DNA from: Symsagittifera roscoffensis
Taxonomy: Eukaryota > Xenacoelomorpha > Acoela > Convolutidae
Reading direction: 5' to 3'
NCBI RefSeq assembly: GCF_963678635.1
Contig: NC_087069.1
Span: 19,506,660 to 19,570,659, forward strand
Length of the DNA stretch: 64,000 nt
Below the pieces are notes generated by a model. The model was not told the DNA's origin and did not search any database. It saw only the letters and a program-made list of their open reading frames with translations. A program made the position numbers and the translations under genes. Below, piece by piece: positions 1-10,604 of the stretch (its first letter is position 1; every line of letters starts with the position of its first letter).

Positions 1-1240
1 GCGACCAAAGCGGAGACGGCGCGACTTTCCAGACCGAGGCGGAGACGGCGCGACTAAGAAACAATTCGTTGCGACCATGGTGGATGCGGCACGACTTTAG
101 CAACCAGAGTGGAGACAGCCCAGACCACGGTGCTGTCAGACCAAAGCGGAGACGGCGCGACTTTCCAGACCGAGGCGGAGACGGCGCGACTAAGAAACAA
201 TTCGTTGCGACCATGGTGGATGCGGCACGACTTTAGCAACCAGAGTGGAGACAGCCCAGACCACGGTGCATACGGCGCTGCTTTCCAGAACAAGGCGTAG
301 ATGGCACGACTTTCCAGACCGAGGCGGAGACGGCGCGACCAAGAATCAATTCCTCGCGATCAAGGCGGAGACGACGCGACTTTCCAGGCCAAAGCGGAGA
401 CGGCGCGACCCTTCAGAGCAAGACGGAGAAGGCGCAATTTTTCAGACCGAGGAGGAGACGGCGCGACCAAAATTATATTTCTCACGAATGAAATAGATAC
501 CGTGCAACTTTCCAGACCAAGGTGGAGACGGCACGACTTTTCAGAACAAGGCGGAGAGGGCGCTACTTTCCAGACCTACGCGGAGACGGCGCGACCAAGA
601 ATTCGGAGACGGCGCAGCTAGGAAAAAAATCATTGCGACCGTGGTGGACGCGGCGCGACTTTGCCAATCAGAGTGAAGACAGCCCAGAACACGGTGCATA
701 CGGCGCGACTTTCCAGAACAAGGCGGCGACGGCGCGACTTTCCAGACCGAGGCGGAGACGGCAAGACTTATCAGATCAAGGCGGAGAGGGCGCGACTTTC
801 TAGACCATCGCGGAGACGGCACGACCAAGAATCAATTCCTCGCGACCAAGGCGGAGATGATGCATCTTTCCAGACCACAGTGGAGACGGCGCGACTTTTG
901 AGACTAAGACGGAAACGGCACCATTTTTCAGACCGAAGTGGAGCTGGCGCGAATACGATTATGTTCCTCGCGACTGAGGTGGATACGGTGCAATTTTCCA
1001 GACCAGGGTGGAGACGGCGCAACCAAGAACTAATTCTTTGCCACTGTGGTGGATGTGGCACAAATTTAGCGATCAGAGTGTAGAGACGGGCCAGACCCAG
1101 GCGAACAGGCGCATTTTTTCAGACCAAGGCGAAGACGGCGCAATTTTTCAACCAAGACGGAGACGGTGAGACGGTGTCTTGGTGAATCAATTACTCGCAA
1201 CCGAGGTGTAGACACCTAACTTTCCATACCAAGGTGGATG
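1..1240. repeat. GC-rich minisatellite, about 29-bp unit
   Basis: The block repeats a 29-bp unit containing GCGACTTTCC, CAGACC and GGCGGAGACGGC, with substitutions and small indels between copies. A higher-order repeat of about 136 bp overlies it: the AAGAAACAATTCG segment followed by CGACCATGGTGGATGCGG occurs near 55 and near 191, with a variant near 610. Open frames on both strands come from the repeat length and GC content, and their translations are RRRR-, GGDGATF- or ETAR-type repeats with no known domain. It is much more GC-rich than the rest of the window and starts before base 1, so the array is cut by the window edge. Confidence 0.9.
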
Positions 1241-1254
1241 CAGAAAAACAAACA

Positions 1255-3290
1255 CCTGTCAAAACTGCGTAGAATTTTTCTTCTGCCTATTATATCAATT
1301 TCTAATTATTTCTTGGTATGATTTCAATTTATTTAGAGCAGTTCACATGTTCTGTGAGGATTTTAGGAAAAAAGACAAATCAATGCTGAAATCTCAAAAA
1401 ATCACCTACTTTCGTCTTTTTTCTATGAATTTGTTCTCGCTCAAGATATGAATGAAATTTCTAGGTTCTGTTTCTCTAAAACAAAAATCGATAAATTTCA
1501 ATTTACTTCGCGAGAAATTGGAATGAAAGTTCTCTCAAAATCTTTCAAAATCGGTCAAAACTTTTTTTAGATTTCAAGTCAATTTTTCCTTTTTTTGAAC
1601 TAAAAATTCATTTAAAAATTTTCCAACAGCTAGAGGTTTTTAGGCGTGTTTTTTTTTTCAATAGAATGCACTGAGCATGATCTTTCTAACCATATAAACA
1701 GAATTAATAATTTTTTTTCTGAGAGTGTAAACAAATTGCAATTATTTCAAAGTAACCGCCAAAACGCTGTTTTTTGGATACCCGAAAGAACGGATAATTG
1801 TCAAAACATATCTCGTTGATTTTTTTCATATAATCGTTTCAAAAGCTACTTTTTGAGAGGATTCCAAATATTGATAATACTTTGTATCTTTTCTTTAGCT
1901 GAATCCTCCAAAAAATCACCTCTTTTCATCGTTTTTTTTCTGATATTTTTTTCATTCCGGACTTAAATAAACAAATTTTGTTTTTCTGAAGTAAGACTCA
2001 ACAAGTATCAAACCAATTTAAAAAAAAAACAAAATCAAAACTTTTTCAAATTACTTCAAAATCGCTCAAACTTTTTTAAGTTTTCAAGTCAATTTTTTTC
2101 TTTTTTTTGAAGTTTAAAAGTTCATTTAATAATTTCAACAACTAGAGGTTGATAGGCAATGTTTTATATTTGCCTATCATTATGTGAGAGAAGTTTGCAC
2201 TTAATTCAAATAACCGACAAAACGCTGTTTTTGTGATACACGACAAAACGGATAACGGTTCAAACGCTTCTCCTTGCTTCGGTTTTGTTGAAATTTTTTC
2301 GAAAAATATTCTTCAGGAGGATTCCAAAAATGTATCTTTTTCTTAGATACATTTTCTTAGATCCAATAAACTAGAAATTTTCATCCTGAAATCTAACTCT
2401 TTTTCATCAATTTTTTCTGAGTTTTTTTAATTCCGAACTCCAAGTAGCAAATATTCTGTTTCTCAAATTTTAACCTATGTCCAGAAGAAACAGAAAGCAA
2501 ATCTCTATAAAATATTTCAAAATCGGTCAAATTTTTTTTAATTTTGAAGTCAAATTTTTTCCTATTTTTTTATTTTCAAAATTTCGTTACATAGTATTTC
2601 AACAACTAGAATCTGTTGAAAATGTTCTTTATACGAAAAAAGCCCTGTAAAACTTCTCTCTGGCCGTATGTATAACATTATAAATCTAATTTTGAATTTT
2701 GTATTTGTGTGTTTTTTTCCGAGAAACCACCAAAAACGCTATTTTTTGGATAACTGACAAAACGGATAACTGTTTAAACAATTCTCAATGATTCGCTTAT
2801 TTTGCCAAAAACTACTCCTCAGGAATACAATCCAAATATGTATAACACTTTATATCTTTTCGTTGGAAAATTTAGGAAACTAGAGATTTTCATGCTGAAA
2901 TATCAAAAAAATCACATTTTTTCAGTAATTTTTCGGATTTTTTTTCATTCCGGACTTAAACCAGCAATTCTTCACTATCTGAAGTAACATTCAACAAATA
3001 TCAACCTATTTCATGAAAAATCAGAATTAAAATCTTTTCAAAAAACTTCGAACTTGGTCAAAACTTTCATAGTTTTCAAGTCTATTTTTTTCCTTTATTT
3101 TTAAATTTCAAAAATTTGTTGAATATTTTCTCAAGAACTAGAAATTGTTAAAAAGCGTTCTATAAACCAAAAAAGCCCTGTAAAACTTCTTTCCGGCAGT
3201 GTGTATAACATTAACAATCTTTTTTTTGGAATTTTTTTATATTTTTGTGTTTCTTCCGAGAAACCACGGTTGTTTTTCATCTTTTTTGTT
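1255..3290. repeat. Degenerate AT-rich satellite, about 0.5-kb unit, four copies
   Basis: Two anchors recur in order. One is TCAAAATCGGTCAAA followed by TTTCAAGTC, near 1546, 2052, 2517 and 3047. The other is CAAAACGCTGTTTTTTGGAT followed by ACGGATAA, near 1755, 2218 and 2732. The spacing is about 465-530 bp. Copies differ by many substitutions and homopolymer changes. No reading frame is conserved between copies, so short ORFs here are not credited. Confidence 0.8.
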
Positions 3291-4255
3291 TAAAAAAACT
3301 TCAATTCAAAATGCTAAAATTTCGATTTTAAAATTTCTTATGGTCATCGATATCGCTATACATGATCGAATGAATCAATTTTGCAAATAAATGGCTGCAA
3401 AATGGCCGCGTCACTAAAACCCCAGAAAAATCTTGATTTTTAAGATTTTCAGGGTGGCACCTATCGAAAAAAATTCAATGCCCCTAGAGCTTTCGAATAC
3501 TATCTCTAAAAATTTATTTGGGTCGTAAGCTGAGCTGGCGTGGAAGATCAACTTCGACCGCAACGAAGATTTTTAATTTTTTTTAGATATAGCGAAATAA
3601 ATTCCTGGAGTGGTGTAGAATGTAATGCAAGTGGTTTTGATAGTTCTTCAATGCGGAAGAAGTTCAAAAGTCACGTCAGCTCAGGTTCTGAGCTAGTTAA
3701 TTCAAATAAATATTTTTAAAAACGTCCTCGAACGGGTTCAGGTCCCCCATTTACGTTCAAGTTCCCCCAAGTTACGTTGAAAACTGGGTTAACTTCGATT
3801 TGGGGGATTTTAATATCAGTCGACCTTAACAGGGAAGATCATAGCTGGGTCGATGATAACTGAGGGCTCGATCATAACTGCAGTTATGATCGACCCAGTT
3901 ATGATACCCAGTTATGATCCCCCCAGTTATGATCCCCCATTTATGATCGACCGACACAGAAGTCCCCCAGATACAAGGGAGGATTTAAGGGTAATTTCAA
4001 TGCGTACTGTACTATTCATGCTTTGCAAGGATATAATGGTGACGAAGGATCATTTACCAAGTTAATTTCGCGCGAGTTTTTTTTTATAAACTGAATAAAT
4101 GACCATATCTTTCAGTTAATGATGACTCATTCAAACACCTAAATCAACTTATCAAGAGAGATTTTTGAATTGACTCCCGCAATCATTTTAACCGGGATTC
4201 TTAAAAACACAACCCAATTCAGACAAGCGAAAATTCAACTAGACGAACAGGGTGT
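3291..4255. other. Intergenic stretch without a supported gene
   Basis: About 960 bp with no domain-bearing frame. It contains the GATC/TTATGATC palindromic cluster described separately and a few GGTTCAGGTCCCCC-type runs near 3740. The 70-residue frame in the palindromic cluster is a low-complexity product of that repeat. Confidence 0.6.
3838..3961. repeat. Cluster of AGTTATGATC repeats with a perfect 26-bp palindrome
   Basis: AGTTATGATC or its complement GATCATAACT occurs about six times in 120 bp, several copies followed by a C-run. The core 3868-3893 (TCGATCATAACTG, then its exact reverse complement) is a perfect 26-bp palindrome centred on a PstI-like CTGCAG. The GGGTCGAT and ATCGACCC flanks extend the symmetry imperfectly. 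It could extrude as a cruciform. Whether it binds a protein cannot be told from sequence. Confidence 0.85.
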
Positions 4256-4612
4256 TTCAAAGATGTTTCCAAGACCAGAAAGTGAAGGTGGAGCTACAGC
4301 GTGTAGAAAGTTCAAAGATGATTCCAAGACCAGAAAGTGAAGTTGGAGCTACAGCGTGTAGAAAAGGCTCAGAAGGAGCTAAAGGAGTGAATAGCCAGCA
4401 ATCCACCACGCGTGATTGCCGAAAAACAAAGACAGTTTCAAGAAGTGATGACATATATAGCAAGGTCGGACGAGAAAAAGCGTGAAATGTTGCGAAATTG
4501 CAAAATACCAAAAATCTGTATAGACTACTATGATGAAGACTTCAATGAGTTGGCGAATATAGCCATACAGACTAAACAGCGAAGGCTAGCAGTAGCTGCA
4601 ACAGTGCAGTAA
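4256..4612 (+). pseudogene. Gag N-terminal-like fragment with 55-bp tandem duplication
   Basis: The first 110 bases are a tandem duplication with a 55-bp period (TTCAAAGATG at 4256 and again at 4311), which shifts the frame. Downstream, one frame is charged and helical (QRQFQEVMTYIARSDEKKRE) and ends ...VAATVQ before the gap, with a TGA near 4385 earlier in the same frame. Placement before the capsid-like piece suggests the Gag N-terminal region. No domain is recognisable by itself. Confidence 0.45.
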
Positions 4613-4624
4613 ACGGATGAGGAA

Positions 4625-4824
4625 NNNNNNNNNNNNNNNNNNNNNNNNNNNNNNNNNNNNNNNNNNNNNNNNNNNNNNNNNNNNNNNNNNNNNNNNNNNN
4701 NNNNNNNNNNNNNNNNNNNNNNNNNNNNNNNNNNNNNNNNNNNNNNNNNNNNNNNNNNNNNNNNNNNNNNNNNNNNNNNNNNNNNNNNNNNNNNNNNNNN
4801 NNNNNNNNNNNNNNNNNNNNNNNN
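4625..4824. other. Assembly gap, 200 N
   Basis: A run of exactly 200 N, a fixed-length placeholder. It interrupts the Gag-like fragment, so the true distance is unknown. ORFs drawn across it are artefacts. Confidence 1.
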
Positions 4825-4833
4825 CAAACAAGG

Positions 4834-5028
4834 TTGCAGATCGCCTATTCGGAAACGACCGAAAATGTTGAACATTTGCTCAAGTTTTATGAGTCAGACG
4901 CTCGTCCCTCTGTTTTTGAGAACTTAGCAGTGGCACTGGAAACCGACAATTTTTCTGAAAATCAAGTTGAGTTGGAAGAAATGGTTGATACAGCAGTAGA
5001 AATGGAAAACATCAGTCTGGGTCGCTAG
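4834..5028 (+). pseudogene. Gag-like fragment after the gap
   Basis: A 64-residue acidic, helical frame (EHLLKFYESDAR, VELEEMVDTAVEME) ending at TAG. It has the composition of a Gag matrix/linker segment and lies between the pre-gap fragment and the capsid-like piece. A different frame at about 5085-5260 (RLGDVIPGTGVMRSKEKVF) looks like its continuation after a frameshift. Not identifiable alone. Confidence 0.4.
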
Positions 5029-5369
5029 ATAACGACTCGTTGTACTCAAATAACAAAGTATTGAATTCAACTGGCAACAGACCGACCTCAAACGAACGAC
5101 CGACGCAAGATACACATGCGACTGGGAGATGTGATTCCAGGAACAGGAGTCATGCGAAGCAAGGAAAAAGTCTTTGCAGCGATTCGGACAGGAGGGAAAA
5201 TCCAGAGCCAAGTGGGGGCACTCAAGAGACGCTACATCAATGGCCACAGCCTTTGAAGCTCTGGACAGGTCCTTGGAAACATTCCTAACGAGGTGATCTA
5301 GAACCAATGAACGTAGTGAAAAGTCCAGAAGGGTTTTTAAGAAACCAAGACGCTATAAAGACGAATCTG

Positions 5370-5978
5370 ATGGCTGTACTGATACCTGGATAGAGTTGAT
5401 GAAACTGCATTTTGAAGAAGAGGACTTGTCAGAAAGGCAAGAATGCAGTGCTCTTACCAGCAACCTGGAAGGGACAGCCTTAAACTGTGTGATGGCCAAA
5501 AAGCAATACCAGCGGTATAATACTGAGAAAATCTTTGAAATCTTGTTAAATCGTTTTGGCTCATCATCAAGCAAGGATGCGCTTCGAGAAACAGAGATAA
5601 CGTGAAGACGAGACGATAGACAATTTTCTAGACAATTTGGAGATGCTGAGAAGGCGTAGCCAACCAGATGAGTCGAACAGAAGGAGGGACCTGGCAGTAG
5701 CCTCACAATTCATCGATGGTGTGAAGAATGATGAGATTCGAACAATGTTAGCGACCCATTACACACCACTCTCAACCAATGCGTCAACACCAGAGGAGTT
5801 GAGACTCAAGTCAAAAGAATATCTCATGCCGAAGCCTCCATCGAGATCTGGATATTACAAGAACAGTTATGGCAATTTAAACAACGGACCAGCAAACCAA
5901 GGAAACAACTGGTACAAACCAGGGGACGATGTCACCATGCATAACCTACAAACAGGTCAAGAAAGCAATAGGCTTTAG
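5370..5978 (+). pseudogene. Gag capsid-like fragment, frameshifted
   Basis: The first frame (5396-5605) reads LHFEEEDLSERQECSALTSN and EKIFEILLNRFGSS. A second frame (about 5590-5978) continues with ETIDNFLDNLEMLRRRSQP, FIDGVKNDEIRTML and a Y/N/G-rich tail. This is the retrotransposon Gag capsid pattern: short helical blocks, a D-rich FxxxL stretch, then a basic Asn-rich tail. The two frames overlap near 5590-5605, which marks a frameshift. Capsid proteins form the particle in which reverse transcription occurs, but this copy cannot make one. Confidence 0.65.
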
Positions 5979-6030
5979 CTTCGAGGATGAAGATGCGTCA
6001 GAGTTTGATCATGAAGAGTTCATGATATGA

Positions 6031-6522
6031 GTCATTGCGAAATTCGGCCCAAGGTGTTTCATCTGTAAGTTGGAAGGTCATTTCAATAAAATTTTGTCCG
6101 GGGAGTTCAAATGGATGAGCAGAGCGCATAAATCTGATCCCGAAGAAGAAAAATGCTCAGCGACAGATTCTTCCGTTGATGACAACTCGAGGATTTCAGG
6201 TATTGACACTTACTCAGACAGGAACTCGAGCACAGGATCGGAATTTTCAGAGCTATTGATCCACACGTTGCTGGTGGAGACTCGATCAAGAGACCTGGAC
6301 AGAGAGTTACATCAAGACCCTGACAGTGATCGTTACCTGCTAAGTAGCGAAACAGTCTTTGACAACGCATCGAATGATCTAGAGACAATAGCGGTATCGA
6401 AACGATCGATGAATTTGTTGCCGCAGAAAGAAGTGGTCAGGACTGATCTTCAATCCTTCAAACAAGAGACAGGGCCATTGGTGAAAACTTGGTGTGTTAA
6501 GATGGAAGATGACACGCATTAG
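6031..6522 (+). pseudogene. Damaged CCHC zinc knuckle and acidic linker of Gag-Pol
   Basis: Reading from 6031, the frame gives FGPRCFICKLEGHFNKIL: a C-x2-C-x4-H knuckle in which the expected final Cys (x4 after His) is replaced by Leu. The same frame runs through an acidic S/D/E-rich stretch to the stop at 6522. An in-frame TGA at 6028-6030 separates it from the preceding Gag segment. Zinc knuckles of Gag bind the genomic RNA. Loss of one ligand fits a dead copy. Confidence 0.6.
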
Positions 6523-6611
6523 CCAGATGAAACGAGTAGTGGTTTGAGGGTCATGAAGACTTACTTGAATGCGAGATACAGACCCTCTTAAGAGCACAGA
6601 GAAACAACCGC

Positions 6612-6919
6612 ATGACTAGCAACTTAAAAAGGTGGATCGAAAATAGAACACCAGGCAAAGGTAAACTGGAGGAAGACAGTTACCGTATTCTGAGACAGTT
6701 TTTTCATGCAGAAAGAGGGAAGTTTATATCTGAACAAGGAAGAGAAGAAGACAAAGTCCTGTACAATTATAACGCGATAGTGTTGCCGCAACTCTATCAG
6801 ACAGAACTTTTTTCAGGTCACATGATCAGATGGGCCATCAGGGAATCGACAAAGTATACCAGACGATCCTTAAATGCTTTGAAATGCCTGGAATGAAAAA
6901 AGGATGTAGACTCACCCTA
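6612..6919 (+). pseudogene. Integrase H2C2 zinc-binding domain fragment, frameshifted
   Basis: The first frame reads VLYNYNAIVLPQLYQTEL, the strand that normally precedes the integrase zinc finger. From 6812 the next frame reads SHDQMGHQGIDKVYQ, then CFEMPGMKKGC. The H...H...C pattern with GHxG and PGM is characteristic of Ty3/gypsy integrase zinc-binding domains. A one-base shift at about 6811 joins the two. The catalytic core that should follow (D, D, E) is not present downstream. Confidence 0.7.
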
Positions 6920-6933
6920 AGATAATAGAAGAA

Positions 6934-7335
6934 TTGGTGGGTCTTGAAGAAATAACCGTGTCGCAAGACATCGACATAGTCGACGACCAAGACGAGGAGT
7001 GGTTCGATGACCGGTCCAAGCCCGAGGTAGAATTTGACGACGAGCAACAGCAATCCTATGAACAAGACTTAACGAATCTGCGTGTCTTGGAAGGGCTGAA
7101 CGAAATGACGTCGGACCCAATGGAGACCAGTGTCACGCTTCAAGATGTAGGTCGTGAGAGCATGAAATACATAAAAACGGAAAGAGATGATCCTTCCCGG
7201 GCTGCCCAGGAAAGTCAATTACTCATTCCTGCATCAAGCCTCGAATTAATATCCGGTATTCGATCGACGGGGACGTTGGTGGATATTTTGTCCGGGGAGT
7301 GGTGGTATGACTTACCCTCACTGAAAAATTATTAA
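6934..7335 (+). pseudogene. Acidic unidentified ORF after integrase fragment
   Basis: A 133-residue frame, rich in D/E (DIVDDQDEEWFDDR) with no hydrophobic core, ending LPSLKNY. It could be a linker or terminal part of the Pol polyprotein. Its position after the integrase piece is the only clue. An LSGEWWYDLPSL motif near the end parallels the LSGEF motif of the preceding acidic segment, so these may be diverged copies of one linker repeat. No family recognised. Confidence 0.35.
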
Positions 7336-7626
7336 TAAAAAAATAAGAATAGCAGGGGAGACGGGTGATCTAGAAATAGAAACAGGCGAGGACCCTAAGA
7401 AACTGGACATAGGGAGAGTAGTTGAGTCATATTTAACTTGCCAAATGAATTCTCAAAAAGCATAAAATTGACAGATAGCGATTTTATACTCACAACTAGA
7501 ACATGTGCGATAGCGATCACAGCAGACATGAGTTTTAAGACAGTGTTAGCAGCGGATTTTAATAGAGAATATAAAAACATAGAATTCCTTTAGAAGCAAA
7601 GACCAGGATTAGGAGGCGTAGCAGCC
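7336..7626 (+). other. Short decayed stretch between ORFs
   Basis: About 290 bp with only broken frames (a FKTVLAADFNREY segment near 7530-7575). No feature could be assigned. Confidence 0.4.
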
Positions 7627-7899
7627 TTGCCTCCGGCGGCGTCACAGACACCGGAAAAGTACTTATGCTTCTTGGTGACGAGGGCGATGGAGAAGCGGCA
7701 CGTGGACCCGGGACACTTGGTCTTGTCCTTGACGAGACTGAGAGACTTCCATTGGGAAAGGGAAGTGAAGGAACTCTTGCTTCCAGTGTACGATCGGAAC
7801 CGAGGACGACTGCATCCACGGGATCTGTATGCACTGATACACGTAATGTTTTCTGATATTAATGTACACGTATACTTACATAAGAAATTGCATACATAA
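7627..7899 (+). pseudogene. Short basic ORF, unidentified
   Basis: A 90-residue frame with HVDPGHLVLSLTRLRDFHWE and LHPRDLYALIHVMFSD. Composition and GC content match the element, not the flanks. The tail KKLHT lies in a local duplication (CATACATAAGAAATTGCA occurs twice), so the natural end is unclear. No domain recognised. It may be the last piece of the Gag-Pol ORF. Confidence 0.35.
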
Positions 7900-8301
7900 G
7901 AAATTGCAAAGGTTGCATACAGGAAGGCGTCATACTAAATGTGTGTTGTGTGTTGTGTGTGATATATGTGTTATATTATTTTCTGTGTTATGTTATTATG
8001 ACCCTGGGTAAGAGGGGACTAGTGACCATGAATAACCGAATGACAATCTAAGGAAAAAATCCAAAGCTTGGACTGTCCATTCTTAGGTCGAATTCCAAAA
8101 CTTTAGCAATAAACTGATTTTAATAAATTTTAAGATCAAAATCTTTTTATCTGACTGTTTTAAATGAAATTTAATATAAAATTAGAGTAAAGCTGACAAA
8201 TTTGATATTCGTGACCTCTCTACTAGATCCTGATTGATCGTTTAATTATTCACCTGATTTCAATTGATCAAACTGATACTAAGAATCGAATCTATAAGAA
8301 G
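7900..8301. other. Non-coding spacer with GT-rich simple repeat
   Basis: No usable frame. 7936-7990 is a TGTGTTG/TGTGTTAT simple repeat. The rest is AT-rich and leads into the ATG at 8302. It could be an untranslated or inter-ORF region of the retroelement, or the boundary between two remnants. Confidence 0.5.
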
Positions 8302-8625
8302 ATGGACAACTTCGTTTTGGACGAATATATGGACCTGACAGAGGCGTACGTAGGACCAATGATCGATGCGATATATCGTCGGCTGATGGATCGAGACTTC
8401 GCTCTGGAGGACCCAGAGGTAGTCATGTTGCTGGCCGCCTTAATAAACATCTTGGTGCATGATAACCGTGGGGACCGCCCCACGGAAGTCTTATTGATGA
8501 CAGCATATGGAGAAAGAGGAGTAGTAGACCGCCCGAACATGAGGGTAATGAGGTGGAGAAACAAGGCTCTCTCAGGAAGTGACTTGGCGAACGAGCCTGG
8601 ATTGGGAAGTTCCAGGACCTACTAG
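8302..8625 (+). CDS. Downstream ORF-a of Cer-like element, intact reading frame
   Basis: An ATG-started 107-residue frame beginning MDNFVLDEYMDL and ending GLGSSRTY. It is helical and acidic at the N-terminus, with an RWRNKALSG basic segment near the C-terminus. It opens the 3' ORF series of the element, and the next ORF starts 9 bp after its stop. It may be the first part of one longer polyprotein broken by a frameshift. No enzymatic motif is visible. An N-terminal role in a Gag-like or accessory protein is inference from position. Confidence 0.45.
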   Translation: MDNFVLDEYMDLTEAYVGPMIDAIYRRLMDRDFALEDPEVVMLLAALINILVHDNRGDRPTEVLLMTAYGERGVVDRPNMRVMRWRNKALSGSDLANEPGLGSSRTY

Positions 8626-8634
8626 CCAGGTTAG

Positions 8635-9108
8635 ATGCCTCTGCCAACCAAGCCTAGGCTTGGTCTGAGAAGATTGCATCAGGAGATTAACAGCGAGGCT
8701 TCCTCGTCTAGTTCACGACTGAGAGCAGCTGTGCCACCAAAGAGGGCGATAGTAGAAGAAGAAGTTCAGACGAACGAAAGCATGCAAGATCTTAACGGAA
8801 CGATAGACGAACTGGAGAAGACCAGAAGGGAGCTGGACGAAGATACCAAAACCCTGCTCAGTACGGAAAAACACAGAGACATGTGGAAGAGACAGTTTGA
8901 AGATTGCAACAAGAAACAGGGTGAAGAAATAGAGCGCTTGAGGCGAGAGTACAAGGAGCGATCGGAGCGGCTGGCGTTGACGACAGCCGTAGAAAGAGCG
9001 ATACCTACAAGGAATATTCCTCGTGGGCAGTCCCCGATGGAACTTTTCACGCCTCGCGAGATGAGTCAAACGACAGAACGCGACTCCCAGCTACAACTGG
9101 TCGAGTAA
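8635..9108 (+). CDS. Coiled-coil protein ORF of Cer-like element
   Basis: A 157-residue frame. Residues about 45-115 form a clear coiled coil (LNGTIDELEKTRRELDED and ERLRREYKERSERLA, heptad-like). It is flanked by a Ser/Arg-rich N-terminus and a Pro/Thr C-terminus. Coiled coils in retroelement accessory or Gag proteins mediate multimerisation. After the stop, another frame (about 9099-9169, LPDASDTLDDPFVEQTVEN) appears to continue it, so a frameshift near 9100 is likely. Confidence 0.5.
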   Translation: MPLPTKPRLGLRRLHQEINSEASSSSSRLRAAVPPKRAIVEEEVQTNESMQDLNGTIDELEKTRRELDEDTKTLLSTEKHRDMWKRQFEDCNKKQGEEIERLRREYKERSERLALTTAVERAIPTRNIPRGQSPMELFTPREMSQTTERDSQLQLVE

Positions 9109-9166
9109 CACTCCCGGACGCGAGTGACACTCTAGATGACCCATTCGTGGAGCAAACAGTGGAAAA

Positions 9167-9828
9167 TTGATAGAAACAGCTGGACGATTGGTCGCTAATA
9201 GGAATGTGCCAGGTTCCGGGGTGACTGCATCCTATGGAGCAATAGATGATAATGGCAAAGTACAGCTCTCCCAAGAGACGATGGCGAGAATGGGAGCTAG
9301 TGACACAAAGTTACCGGTAAAGAACTCTAAAGTCCCAGGCAGGAAGATAAGATACATGCCGACGAAGAAAGTGTCCCGAGTGATTGACGTTCAGAAACAC
9401 AACCATTTGAAGTATAACTTCACAGGAGTTCCGGAGACGGATCCGCGAGCCTGCTTCAATCGATCAACTTGGAGCCCTGCAGTAAACATACAGCAACCGC
9501 CACTTGGGACATCACATCTGATACTGGGCCCAGGGAGGATCCCTAACAAAATGATCCTAATAGGGACGAACAATGTATCTATAGGCTCAGATGAGGAAGA
9601 GGCACATTGGGAGTCGATGATGGTGTGCCTACTCACTACTCTCTGGCAGAATTTCAAGTGCGCGGTACTGACCGTCTGCACCGTACCCATGAGCACGAAA
9701 ACGTTGATATCAACAGGAAGGAGGCATAATGAAGGAGTCTACAGGTGGAGAATATGCTGAGGGACCTTGCGAGTCGGAATGCTGGACGGATGATCTTTAT
9801 GGACATTGAACACGAGCTGAGAAGGTGA
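9167..9828 (+). pseudogene. SGNH-hydrolase-like module A of the retroelement
   Basis: Frame 9167-9760 reads LGTSHLILGPG, then MILIGTNNVSIG (GTNN at 9563-9574), then CAVLTVCTVPM and RRHNEGVYRW. A second frame immediately after reads MIFMDIEHELR (D-I-E-H at 9802-9813). The order GTS, G-T-N-N, a VLTxxTVP strand and D-x-x-H matches SGNH/GDSL esterase blocks I, III and V. The GTS-to-GTNN spacing of about 18 residues is short for the family and suggests a deletion. A frameshift separates blocks III and V. Retroelement-borne esterase domains are known in CR1-type LINE ORF1. In this element the assignment is inference from motifs. Confidence 0.45.
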
Positions 9829-9847
9829 TGTTTAGAGATACGGTGGA

Positions 9848-10604
9848 TTGAAGGCGATTAAGAAAGACGATACCATCTTTGCGGCTTATGACAAAGCAGA
9901 AGTGAGGAAGGCAAAGTTTATGAAAGTCGCAAACTCAGACTTTGTATATACCTCCAAGTCTCTGTTTTGGCCTGATGTTATAATATTTGGTCGGTGTCAA
10001 TGGCAATCGGGGTACAACGACAGACGGAAATGAACCCAATCACAATCATATTTGCTGGCATGAACGACCATCTACAGAGTAGGGCTTTCCTGCGCAGACT
10101 CAGAGAGCCTACGACAGCCGAATACGCTGTATGGCCAGCTATAAAAAAGGACATCCTCGAATCAATGGTTGAAGTACTGGACAACCTGAAAGAAGGTGCT
10201 CTCACCAACATAACACCGAGAGACGTGTTTGCACTGTCTCCGGGATATGCACATCTACCGGATGGACTGAAGTTTGCATACGCGATGGTGGCGTTGCTCT
10301 CGGAAGGGAAATTTGTTGTGATCATATCTGCTCCAAATCGCGGAATAGAGATGGAGAACATAAGACCTGTTAGGCCGAAATTACCTGCGTGTGGTCTGAC
10401 ATCTTGAATACGATGCGAGGACCCAAGAACCACTCACTACACATGTTAGTGTTAGACGAGGTACTGGGGTTAGAACTGTCCAACTTCAGCCGACAACTCA
10501 AACTGAAACCAGGAATTGACGATGGCCATCGAGTGATCGTAGCTATGTCAAACGATTTATGGTTCCGAGGAATGGAAATAAAGGAGGAAGGAGAGAGAAG
10601 TTAG
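9848..10604 (+). pseudogene. SGNH-hydrolase-like module B of the retroelement
   Basis: Frame 9994-10407 reads ITIIFAGMNDHL (GMND at 10057-10068), then VFALSPGYAHLPDGL and FVVIISAPNR. After a one-base frameshift near 10388 the frame continues WSDILNTMRG, then KPGIDDGHRVIV (DDGH at 10518-10529). A beta strand followed by GxND, and later D-x-G-H, is the SGNH block III and block V pattern, here about 154 residues apart. The upstream frame 9848-10033 (FAAYDKAEVRKAKF, FWPDVIIFG) may hold the N-terminal part, but no clear GDS serine block was found. Broken by frameshifts. Confidence 0.45.

Noticed and set aside
54-1083. Many 60-140 codon ORFs on both strands in the first kilobase
   Set aside because: All are translations of the 29-bp minisatellite; openness in several frames at once follows from repeat composition.
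4528-4875. ORFs spanning the first N run
   Set aside because: They consist mostly of unknown residues through a fixed-length gap; only flanking bases are informative.
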